DNA from: Irpex lacteus
Taxonomy: Eukaryota > Basidiomycota > Agaricomycetes > Polyporales > Irpicaceae
Length of the DNA stretch: 64,000 bases
Assembly (NCBI GenBank): GCA_001986395.2
Contig: MQVO02000043.1
Coordinates: forward strand, 1 to 64,000
Direction: 5' to 3'
Shown here one piece after another: positions 54,073 through 64,000 of this stretch; position 1 is the stretch's first letter; every line of letters starts with the position of its first letter. The notes under the pieces were generated by a model, which had not been told where the DNA came from, ran no database searches, and saw nothing but the letters and a program-made list of their open reading frames with translations. Both the position numbers and the translations under genes were made by a program.

Positions 54073-56658
54073 TTACTTCTTCTTGCATCCCTCCGACGCC
54101 TTATGTTGTGGCCATCCATTGCGCAAACATTCGGTCGAGCAGAAATACCACTTTCCTCCACAAGTTCCGCCGCACTTCTTATAGTCCGTGCCGACGTTCG
54201 CACAGGAGTAGCATCTCTTCCACGGACCGACACTTTCCGTGCGCCAGTCTATCTGTAGATCTTCCTCAGACATGTCCCCACCCTTCATGTCGACCTTAAG
54301 TTGCCAGACGTCGGAGAAGCAGCGTGTGGCCGCGGTCTTGATGGGAACATAAGCAGTGTCGGTATACCCTGGTATGCGGCGTGGTCATGAGAACATAAGC
54401 AGCACGAGTAACTACTCACAGAAGACTCACCTCCGAACATATAGATCTTCCCAGTATCTGGGTCAGAAACCATGGTGGCGGACCCCCGATACGACGGAAA
54501 GCCGAGCGCGATGACCAATTGCCAGAGATTCGTCTCGGGGTTGAACAGATACGCGTCTCCAAAGAGGGCGAACTCCGCGTAGCCTGCCGACATCATTTCC
54601 TGGTTGTATCCACCATATACCACGGCACGCTCCATGTTCGAGTTATAAGTAGCAGTCATCTGGGTTCGAGGAGGAGGGAAGTTTCCCCTTCGTCGCTCTC
54701 TATGCCATTTCTTGGTGGGGATGTCGAACGACCAAAAGTCGTCATATGTATGATCCCACTCAGATCCATGGGGTTTTCCCGGGAATCGCTTCGCCCATGA
54801 ACGCCCTGCGTTTCCGCCAATGACGTATATCTTCTTCTCCTTAGGGATAGAAAATACGGATGGGAATGTACGAAGGTTTGGCTCGTATATTTGAGGAGTA
54901 TTCGACGAAGTCCCGCTGAGGTGCTCCCATTCCAAGGTGCGCAGATCTAGTGCCATGAAGATGTTGCAGCCGAGACAGGTTACCTCATCTTCACCGCCAA
55001 AAATGTATAGCCTGCCATCAACGGTCACGGACCCGTATTGCGTCAAGTTCTGCGTTTTGTAAGGCCATCTGCCTTTGAATTTGGTCTGCAGAGAGCTCCA
55101 CTTTTCGGCACGTAAGTCAAATGACCATACGGTACGCGAGCCAGTGAACCAGTATGCTTTATCCTCCCAGATACTCATGTTGCGACTGCATTTGAAGTTG
55201 ACCTCCACCGCGACATTAGGCATGACAGGTAGCTGCTTCCAAGTTCGTTCGGTAAGGTCAAACGACCTAGGTAGCGTTTGGTCAGTCAGTAACGGATGCC
55301 CCAGACATCATCACGGACAGGCATACCAAATATCCCGGATATCCGAACCTACTTCAGTGACTCCCCCCGCGACATACAGCCTATTATTCCATATCCAAGC
55401 TGAGTGTTTGGACCTTCCACAGGGTTTCGAAGCACTGCTAGTGGACGCGACAGGTTTAATCTTTTTCCAGACTCCGCGTACCTGCATGTCAGGCTGGGTG
55501 ATCTGAAGGGTGTGCAGCTGTCGGAAGTTGGGGTGGTATATTTGCGCGAGATCCATCCATTGGAGGTCGTCCCTCATCGCAGTGAGAGAGGGATGCTGAA
55601 AGTGATTCGTATTCTTGAAGGCAGCACGGGAAAACCAAGAGGCAGTGGAGGTGTTACCGAGCAAACGAAAGACGGTGGCCGCGCGTTCGTCTGCTATAAC
55701 ACGAAACTGTCAGAGAAAACAGAGTTTAGTGGGAGCGGATCGTAAGACATGTCATTCGAGATAAATTCGAGAGATAAAGTGACGTACGGAGAACCATTCA
55801 ACAAAGTTGATGTGATAGGAGATCCAACCTGTGTATAGGTTTAGTCGCGTTTCAACCAAGGAATAGGATCATGCGCGGGTGCTACTTACTGGGCTCGTCT
55901 GGCTTTCGCGCCAACCGTATGCAAGTGTAAATCATGCCGATCTCCTCAACCCAGTCGACGAACTGTATGGATTGAAGCGATTAGGAATGAAAGAGTAAAA
56001 GCAAAACACCAAAACACCGACCTCCACTGGTTTATTCATACGTTCGTAGCATGCAGAAATGCGCTCACAACACTCCATGAGGTCAATATATAGCCTCCAG
56101 TCCCCCTCCTTGAGATCCATGTACTTCTTGTTTAAGTATTCTGTAGACGGCAAGACGGTATCTTTGCCTAAAATTTGGCGCATACCCTCCTTGTACATAT
56201 CTACAGCTTCCAGATACTTGCCATCCTTGAAGTGTTGGTGTCCACGATTCTTATAAATCGCACATCTTAGTCCAAGCCCGATACTGGGGTCACTCTCCAT
56301 CATGACATTGATGTACGCGTCAGTCTCGCTTTGCGGTTTTCCCGCAAGCATGCGTAGTCCAGCCAGTTCAAGGCGCATCGCACTTGCCTCCATAACCGGC
56401 AGATCAGGCGAGATACCAGGTGGTATGTCATCGTCTACGTTCGTCCTATTGATCCAGGCGGCTGAGAGTGCTCGAAGCTGCCGCTTCATTCGTTCATTTT
56501 CCTGACGTGAAACGTTCGTGCCACTATGAAGGATACGAAGGAGCTCTTCAGGGGTAGGTGGTGCCTTGAGCATAGATACGTTTAATTAGCGTCTCACGAT
56601 CTTGCAAAGAAGATTCAAACACCGGACTCCTCTTACTTACCTCAGACCGACGAGGCAT
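54073..56658 (-). CDS. TPR - Kelch - MYND zinc-finger protein, copy 1
   Basis: Starts MPRRSE|APPTPEELLRIL (56658). The N-terminal 200 residues are helical and TPR-like (GLGLRCAIYKNRGHQHFKDG, KYLEAVDMYKEGMRQI, MECCERISACYERMNKPVE). A Kelch region of several blades follows (HSAWIWNNRLYVAGG, GSVTVDGRLYIFGGEDE, KKIYVIGGNAGR, MERAVVYGGYNQEM, TGKIYMFGG); these form a beta-propeller for protein binding. The C-terminus is a MYND finger: CYSCANVGTDYKKCGGTCGG, KWYFCSTECLRNGWPQHKAS, EGC. Two inner exons give VDWVEEIGMIYTC and WISYHINFVEWFS. About seven exons, all consistent in frame, giving about 680 residues. A tandem paralogue lies upstream. A role as a scaffold recruiting Pro-rich partners is plausible; the function is unknown. 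Confidence 0.85.
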
Positions 56659-56934
56659 GATGCTTGAGGTAGCTTTGACACTTTTCTACGGAAGAATTCC
56701 TCTGGATGATGGGCAGTCCTAGAGCGTGTACGTGGTAATCGAGCAAGAAACAACCAACTCATTTTCATTCAGGACCTTTGCGAATGAGCGTGGTGGAAAG
56801 TCTGCCACAGGCCGTACGTCGGCTAATTAATTTTAGTCAAGATTTAGAAGTGTCACAGCTATTAGAGTCACGCTCTGTGACATACGCGCCTGTCCCAGAT
56901 ACACAACTAGATTGTCTATGGATTAATTACAGCA

Positions 56935-59561
56935 TCATATCTTCCTGCATCCTTCCGACTCCTTATGTTGTTTCCATCCGCTACGTAGACACTCGTTCGA
57001 GCAGAAAAACCACTTCCCACCACAACTCCCTCCACATTTTTTGAAGTCTGTACCAACATTTGCGCAAGAATAGCACCGCTTCCATGGTCCGATACTCTCT
57101 GTCCGCCAATCTATATCCAAATCCTTCTGGGTCATGTCGCCACCCGCCATGTCAAGCTTTAGCTGCCAGACGTCCGAAAAGCAGCGAGTCAGCTCTGTTT
57201 TAATCGGCACATATTGAGTATCCGTGTATCCTATGCAACGCTGCCGGTCAGAAGAAAATCCAACCCTGTCTGAATACTCCTGGATATCTCACCTCCTGAC
57301 ATATATATCCTCCCCGTATCTGGATCTGAAGCCATCATCGGGAGCGCTCGATATGACGGTATACCCATTGCCACCACCAACTGCCAAATCTTTGTTTTAG
57401 GATCGAACGTATATGCGTCCCCGAAGAACGTGATATAGGTTCCCGCAGACATCAGCTCCTGGCTGTATCCACCGTACATAATAGCACGTCCCATTTGTGG
57501 GTTATACACGGCAGCCATCTCCGTGCGTGGAGGCGGGAAGTTTCCTCGTTGCCGTTCGCGGCACCATGTCTTCGTAGGGACGTCGAACGACCACATGTCG
57601 TTATACGTGTAGTCAATGTCAGAACCCCCTGATTTGTGACGCTGGAATGCGATATTACGGCTCGCGTTTCCACCTACGATGTATATTTTCTTTTGCTCCG
57701 GGACGGCAAACATGGAGGTAAAGATACGCAAATTCGGCGCGAATGCAGAGGGAGAAATGGAGGAAGTTCCACTGAGATGCTCCCAGACCAAGGTCTTCAA
57801 GTCGAGCGCCATGAAGATGTTGCATCCCAAATTCGTGATCTCGTCCTCGCCGCCGAAGATGTACAGTTTCCCATCAAGAGTAGCAGAGCCGTATTTCTTG
57901 AGGACGTCTTCCCTGTAAGGCCATCTGCCATCGAACTTCGTTTGAAGCGAGTTCCACGCCTCGGTGCGCAATTCCAATACCCACACCTTACGTGAGCCCG
58001 TAAACCAGTACGCCTTGTCATGCCAAGCTCTCATATTGCGGCTCACGTCAAGACCTGTCTCTCTTCGTATCCATGGCATATCGGGGAGCTGTTTCCAAGT
58101 GAAATCAGAGAGGTTGAAGGCCCTGCTCGTCATAGATCAGCTGGCTATTCACAGTATTGCCTCACTATACAACGCGGACAAACAACATGCATACCAACAG
58201 TCCCGAAGTTCCGACTTTCTCTCAGTCTGCCCTCCAGCGACGTACAGATGGTTATTCCAGACCCAGGAAGAATGCGCGCTTCTGCCGCAAGGCCTGGAGC
58301 TAGCACTACCCGCGACGTGCTGCTTGAGTTTCCTCCAAACACCACGTACCTGCAACGTGGGCTCAGTAATAACCAGCTTATGCAGCTGTTTGAAATCCGG
58401 ATGGTATATGCGCGTAAGTTCTCTCCACTTGAGATTCTTGGCTAGTTCGTTGAGCTTCGGGTGTTTGAAGTGACTGGTGTGGGTCCATGCGCTAAGAGAT
58501 GACCATGAGGCGGAAGCGGTATTGCCAAGTGAGAGAAACAGGTTGGATACTCGCTCTTCTGCTTTGAGCCGGAACTATAGGCGTTTTCAATTTCGGTATC
58601 GTTAAATCGAGACGGATAGATAAATTACTTACGGAGAACCATTCGATGAAGTTGATGTGATACATCACCCAACCTTTGCGTACGTGGGATACAACGTGAG
58701 TTCTTTCGACGAGAATCTATCCTCGGGCTTCGCGCTTACTTGGTTCATTAGGTTTTCTGGCCCATCGTAGGTTCGTGTAGATGATGATGCACTCCTCGAC
58801 CCAATCGATCAGCTGCAACAAAGAAAGGAGAACGTCATAGGATTGGGTCCAGCGCCGAGTAAAGATACACTCACTTCGATTGGTTTCTCCAGCTTCTCAT
58901 AGCATGCAGAGATGCGTTCGGCACACTCCATGAGGTCAAAAAAACGACCGCCACGCGTGCTCGCCCAAGGCCATATACCTCTCGTTCAAATATCCAGGAG
59001 ACGGCAACACAGCATCTTTACCAATGATCTCTTTCATCCCCCGTACATACATGTCCACAGCATCTTGGTACTTCCCTTTTTCAAATAGCGTGTCTCCTTT
59101 GAACCTGAATATGGCACATTTTAATCCGAGACCCACATCCTTCTGAGACGCGAAATGTCTAGATAGAGTGGTCACATAATCATCGATTTCCCGTTGGTTT
59201 CCCTGGGCCATGATCGTCTTCAGGCCAGAGAGCTCAGCGCGCATGGCGGTGCCATCTTGGGTCGGTAGAGCATCATAGTCAGGGTCCTGCGGCCCCTCTG
59301 ATCCATCTCGTTCGGGGAAGAGGCTCTGCGCTACGGAAAGCTGACGCTTCATTCGTTCGTTTTCACGGCGCGAGACATTGGCCGGGCTGTAAAGAATGTC
59401 GAGGATGTCGAGTGGGTTAGGAGGCTCCGTCGATTGGTCCCGCTTTCGTAGTTACAGGAGGGCAAGGGTTGTAACAGACGCGGTAAATATGAACAGTGTA
59501 TCAGTATACCCGATCAGGATGTCAGTAAGTAGGTGTGCCATACCTGGGCGCGACGCGGCAT
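56935..59561 (-). CDS. TPR - Kelch - MYND zinc-finger protein, copy 2 (frame break in A7 run)
   Basis: Tandem paralogue of the previous gene with the same architecture and splice sites. Start MPRRAQ (59561), then NVSRRENERMKRQLSVAQ and TPR-like GLGLKCAIFRFKGDTLFEKG with KYQDAVDMYVRGMKEI. The Kelch blades are HSSWVWNNHLYVAGG, GSATLDGKLYIFGGEDE, KKIYIVGGNASR, MGRAIMYGGYSQEL and TGRIYMSGG. The MYND finger is CYSCANVGTDFKKCGGSCGG ... FFCSNECLRSGWKQHKES, EGC. At 58938-58944 a run of seven A (T on the coding strand) puts a stop after WRSFF. With six, the frame continues FFDLMECAERISACYEKLEK, matching copy 1 (YIDLMECCERISACYER). So it is either a sequence error or a new null allele; everything downstream is intact. 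Confidence 0.8.
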
Positions 59562-60115
59562 TGTGAGCTCTAGACGAGACAAGCTTGATGGCACTCGCCT
59601 GGCTTCTACGTAGTACGTACTGGCACACTCGCAGCCAGCTCGTAGCTGGGAGTTCCTAGAAGAAAATAATGAGCAGCGTAAGTTTACATTTGTTTAGCCG
59701 CGATAACTTGTGTGGACAGGCACTAAAAGCCGCGGCATCCGCGTCGGCCTGTGCGGTCACACAGTGACATATCGCGACGGACTGTCACACAAAGCATCAC
59801 GGTAGGGGCCGCACAGGCTTGGGAAGCTGGATCGCTAGCTAGAAGCCATGTCATGGTTGTCATGTCGTGGGGGAAATTGTGAACATGAGACAGCGATGGT
59901 GTCGTCTGGTTTTTTACTCGCAAATGGCCACTTGGGTTCGGCGCTTGAAGATTACCCTTAAGTGGGCGTCTGCTGTCGAAGTGAATAAACCTGTATTTCA
60001 CCGGCAGGTACAGCAACATCTACCTGACAAGAAGATTGATACGTAGATAATTGTAAGTAATAAATCAGTATGAGATGGTAGTACGTATATTGTCCGCGAC
60101 TTTTAGATGGTGAGA
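59562..60115. other. intergenic, 3' side of the MscS gene
   Basis: 554 bp holding the promoter of Kelch-MYND copy 2 and the 3' end of the channel gene. No clear TATA box; nothing else was recognised. Confidence 0.4.
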
Positions 60116-63100
60116 TTATGAATCGGCGAAAGTGTCCCTGCCGCGAGGAGTATGCAATTCGATCTCTTCTACTGAGCCGTCTTGTCTTATTGGTGACGGT
60201 AACGTTGAGGTTGATGGCATTGTCATTGGTGGAGGTTGTTGGCGGAGATTCGTGGTGCTGCTGTTATTCGAGGCGCCGCGCCGCGGAGCTTGCATGGCCA
60301 ACTGTAGGGAGGATTGAGATGGAAGTATGACAACATGGCCTATAAGACTTACCTCTTCGGCCTCTCCAAACACGTCTTGGGAAGCATCGACTATAATGAA
60401 AGGATGAGCACAATACTCAATTTCACAAATCGACAAACCACGTACACATGACAGCATTATGATCCGAGAACGTCCATGCTTCCGGTATCCGAGGTTCGGT
60501 GAGTGTGCCAGAGGTTTCCTGTCGGTGAGGTTCCCTAGGCTCTGGTTCGTAGGGAACAAGAGTGTACGGTGTTGGTCCAGCTTTGGCGTCAGGGTCTCCT
60601 CCAGGACCAAAGATTTTGACTTTGGCTAAGGATAGCTTCAAGGCACAGATCCATTTGTTACGACGTTTTGCTAAAGTCTCAGTGAGTCTCAGGATATATT
60701 CGGTACATTATGAGTGTCCTTACATTTCAACGCGCCCTGCTGCCAATTACTCTTGTATTTGATGTCTGCCTTGAGGATCATTTTGCTTTGGTCAGGTATA
60801 TCTGCACGATGAATATTATTGGGAATTCCACGTAAGTCAAATTCTTAAAGAGCGCACCAACTACCAGGACGTCAAACTGTGGCAGGAACTCGCGCCGCTC
60901 AGAGTTTAGGAAAGAGACCATGAGTTCACGAAGTCTCTCGATTTGCTCGAAGGTGGTAGAATAAGCCTGCGGGAACTGTATCAGACGACGCCAAGCCCTG
61001 AGACCACTTTGAAGACCCACCACATCAAAAGTGAAAGGCTCAGACATCTTAGAAATATGTTAAATACAAGATAAATGAGAGATGGGTTGAGAGCGCTCAC
61101 TTGGGGACTACGCCTCATGTTCTCAATATTCTGTAGATGCGATTTAGCGACCGTCGCACATGATAGACTGTACTCTTTACCTTCGCATTCATGCCAACGT
61201 TGGGTGCCTGAACATAGCACGAATTCGAGTCCAGCAGGATCGTACTCAGCAGCCTGATCTCCTTGACAGTGTATATCTCCTTGTCGACACATATACGATC
61301 ACCAACGTCGTAGGGGTGTTTCACGAACAAGAAAATGATAGAGGTGAGAACTTCTGCTAGGGCTCCACCAATGAGCCAACTCAGGCCTGTATTACATGTT
61401 AGCAGAAATCACAACTTCACGTCAGCGAGGTCACTCACCGAGGAAGAAGCTGCCTGCGCCAGTGATAAGAGTGACCAATTGTGCTTCCTGTACATACGCG
61501 TTAACCTTTATGTGTCTTCACAAAAGTATAAGGATACTTACGAGAGCTACCGCGATGATTAGAATAGCCACGACAACGTAAACACTCATGAGGATGTTGT
61601 CAAGCCGTCCTACAGCGCTGTCAAGATCCTGCATCGAGTGTTCAAGAGAGAGCTGTTCACGATGGAACTCCCTGTAAACGTTAATAAGACATAACTTTCT
61701 CTGAGTGATCCGAGGACACCTACATGCATGCCAGCTCAATCTCATCTCGCGTGACATCGCCATTTGAGTCTCTGTCAAAGATACTATACGCCCTGTCCGC
61801 ATCCTCCATGGTCGGGAAAAAGCGTGCGATATCGTGAACCGTGATGTATTCAGCATTGGGCTTGGCGAATGAGTAATACAAGCGGCGGGCGAGCTATTGA
61901 CGAAGACACATAAGTAAGTGATACACGGAGACTTCCGAATTAACGAAGCATACCAATCGGGACTTATTCGCTGACTCCAATGCAGTTTGTACCTTGGCTT
62001 GGGGAGAATTGGGTTGCAACACAGAGCTACCTGCGATTTCGGACGCTACTGTGCCGAGTGCTGTGGTCGTAGTCGTGGCTACCTCTCGGACACCTTTGAG
62101 GGCCTTCTTGAAGAACTTCTTTGGGTCAACAGACATGCGCTTGTGTTCAGCCGGGCCATCTTTCAGAGTATCTGAACGCCCAGGAATATCCGTGGAATGC
62201 CTGTACAGTGTCGAAAGAACTGCAACTGCAAATCGCTGATCCGCGATTCTCTCTATAGAAGCATGAGAATGACTGACGACATATGATAGGGGAAGAAGAC
62301 GTACCGGCGTAAGATCTCTCATGGAACTTCCCAGCGATCCATTGAATCGCAAACTTCTCACCTAGCAGGACGAGCGCACAGATGTAGAAGGCAAAGAATA
62401 GCTTCGCGAGAAGGCTGACCACGCTCTTATCTCTATCTGTCGCATCGTTCTCCTGCCGAGTTAGGATCAAGGGTTGGAAGGTAATCCATACTGCGAGTGT
62501 CCAGACGGCCAGTGCAACGTATCGGTGGAGAGCTTCGAGCCAGTCGATATATCGTCTTGCGCCCACTGCCACAAGACCAACTGTGACGCGTGCTACACGC
62601 GGAAATATCATACTGCGAGGTTTTATTGTTAGGTCGAGAATTGTTGGGTCGTATTGAAAACGCACGATACTGCCAGTGCTCCCCACCATCCTAGAACGAG
62701 TAGCAGCGATCAACATTACGCTTTACAGATACGTTCCACAACTTACCACCCCACAGAATACTAAGCCAGATACTCCACCACAGCAGCTTTACTCCCCAGA
62801 TAGTTGCCTTAGGAGCGGTAGTGAGACCCAATATACCAGGTATCCAAATAATGGCCATGAGGGGAACGATGAACAAGAACCATCTTGTTATGATAGACAC
62901 GTTCAACAAATAGTTGTAGAACTTGACGAACTGCGGCAACGAATACGACATTAGCACTGACCGAGTTTTCGGCCCGTAGATGGTATAGAAGCCATATACT
63001 CACCTTGTTCTGAGGTAAATCTCCTTGCGCGAACTGCAAATGGGTCGCGCTCGCGTTTCTAGAGTCAAACTCTTCGTACGAGTGCTCCCACTTCCTGATA

Positions 63101-63426
63101 CCGGCCAGCAAGTCCCAACTCCCGCTTCTACTTCCCTCATGATGAAATGGAGGATTTGCGCCCGGCAGAGGCATCGTTTGTGCCCTCTCCTGATCATATC
63201 CTGGTGGCAAATGCCTCGGGTGATTTTCTGGGTCCTGCATACGGACATGTCTTCTCCTGCCGCCCGACATTGAAGGGTTCAAGTCCACAGGTTGGGGCAT
63301 GGGTGGGTAGGACGACATTGAGTCTGGTGGTGACGGTGGCTTGTTCAGTGGCGAGTCAGAGTGGGCGGATGGAGAGGGAGACCGTCGACCAGACTGTTTC
63401 TCGACGTCTTCTTGAGCGTACGGCAT
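60116..63426 (-). CDS. EF-hand mechanosensitive ion channel of the MscS family (fungal Msy1/Msy2-like)
   Basis: Membrane channel gated by tension, in yeasts on the ER and tuned by Ca2+. The N-terminus is cytosolic and Pro/Ser-rich (MPYAQEDVEKQSGRRSPSPS). Membrane segments follow: ITRWFLFIVPLMAIIWIPGI, KLLWWSIWLSILWGGWWGAL, ALAVWTLAVWITFQPLIL, LFFAFYICALVLLGEKFAI. A single canonical EF-hand sits in SIFDRDSNGDVTRDEIELAC (ligands D, D, N/D, E). A further helix is VYVVVAILIIAVALEAQL, and the MscS pore/beta segment is SFFLGLSWLIGGALAEVLTS, IIFLFVKHPYDVGDRICVDK. The C-terminal cytosolic cage (SEPFTFDVVGLQSGLRAW; NSERREFLPQFDVLVV; KADIKYKSNWQQGALK) ends in a disordered tail. About 16 exons splice in frame; about 900 residues. 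Confidence 0.92.
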
Positions 63427-64000
63427 CGTGCCCGCAAATGGGATATCTCCGTGCCCGCTATGTCAAGGGATGCGAGTGATGGCGGTGCCAAGATTTATGT
63501 CGGCGAATGTTCAGACGTGGTGAGTTTCAAGCAAATTACTCGAGTCGGCGACCAGAAAAGACAGCAGTTAGTGACGTGCCAGACAACGTCGAATGCGAAT
63601 GGACCAGCCAGGTGGTAGTAAGGAGAAGAGAAGGGTAAGTACAGCCAGGGCAGCTCAGACAGCTCGAGATGGGAACATGCAGGTCAGAGCACTGTTATCA
63701 CAGGCGTCATGAGAACTGATCGAAATCGAAAAACCATTGGCTACCCTCGATCACTACTAAAATTAACAGGGCAGGAATATTAATAGTGGTGGTGCGGAGC
63801 ATATGTAACTGCGAGTAATTGCAACAGGGTAATAGATTGTATGTGGTTCTACGCAAGCTGGGCGATTAAAATTAGAATACAGGTATGATCCTATGTAAAT
63901 GAATAAATAGCGACACCATCCCGCGCTGGCACCCGTCTATCCTGATGGACGTCGCCGTAACATTGTTGTAGCCTGCGATAATGATGTCGTCACAACATCC
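63427..64000. other. upstream region of the channel gene to window end
   Basis: 574 bp with no supported coding segment; presumably the channel promoter and flanking sequence. Confidence 0.35.

Overview
The window looks like nuclear DNA of a filamentous basidiomycete, most likely a wood-decaying Agaricomycete with white-rot capacity. Coding regions are cut by many short introns (about 45-65 nt, GT...AG). Genes lie on both strands about every 2-3 kb. Two class II (manganese-type) peroxidase genes are present, as are families typical of these fungi (F-box/TPR proteins, MYND zinc fingers, berberine-bridge-like oxidases). I saw no tRNA, rRNA, CRISPR array or intact transposon. All gene models were spliced by eye from conserved protein segments and splice signals.

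Layout. 1-2298 (-): 5' part of COG5, a Golgi tethering subunit, running off the left edge. 2987-3872 (+): small MYND-finger protein. 5084-6935 (+): Gly/Tyr/Ser-rich protein whose frame is broken several times. 7545-8403 (-): conserved-looking unknown. 9383-9927 (-): tentative small gene. 9946-10783 (-): ribosomal protein uL1/RPL10A. 11039-12868 (+): TPR/F-box/leucine-rich protein. 14215-16829 (+), 17365-19249 (+) and 20843-22373 (-): three redox enzymes in a row (phenol-hydroxylase-type FAD monooxygenase, BBE-like FAD oxidase, quinone-oxidoreductase-type MDR). 22736-34862 (-): a 12-kb gene for the giant HECT ubiquitin ligase TOM1/HUWE1. 35208-35905 (+): PC4/SUB1 coactivator. 36021-38481 (-): mitochondrial ABC1/ADCK-type atypical kinase. 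38916-40373 (+): disordered Ser-rich protein. 40947-43400 (-): GYP5-like TBC RabGAP. 45166-46509 (+): secreted Pro-rich protein with an internal duplication. 47065-48648 (-) and 51850-53476 (+): divergent manganese peroxidase pair. 54073-56658 (-) and 56935-59561 (-): tandem TPR-Kelch-MYND paralogues. 60116-63426 (-): EF-hand MscS channel.

Most genes are unrelated housekeeping functions (Golgi and Rab traffic, translation, ubiquitin, transcription, mitochondria, Ca2+/osmotic channel) placed next to accessory functions. The accessory parts are the peroxidase pair (extracellular lignin attack), the three-gene redox stretch (possibly aromatic or secondary metabolism) and the duplicated Kelch-MYND genes.

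The main anomalies are single-base frame breaks in four otherwise conserved genes, concentrated in the first 12 kb and often at short homopolymers, while the 12-kb TOM1 gene reads cleanly. A further point is a conserved promoter architecture shared by the two peroxidase genes, which also differ by one intron.
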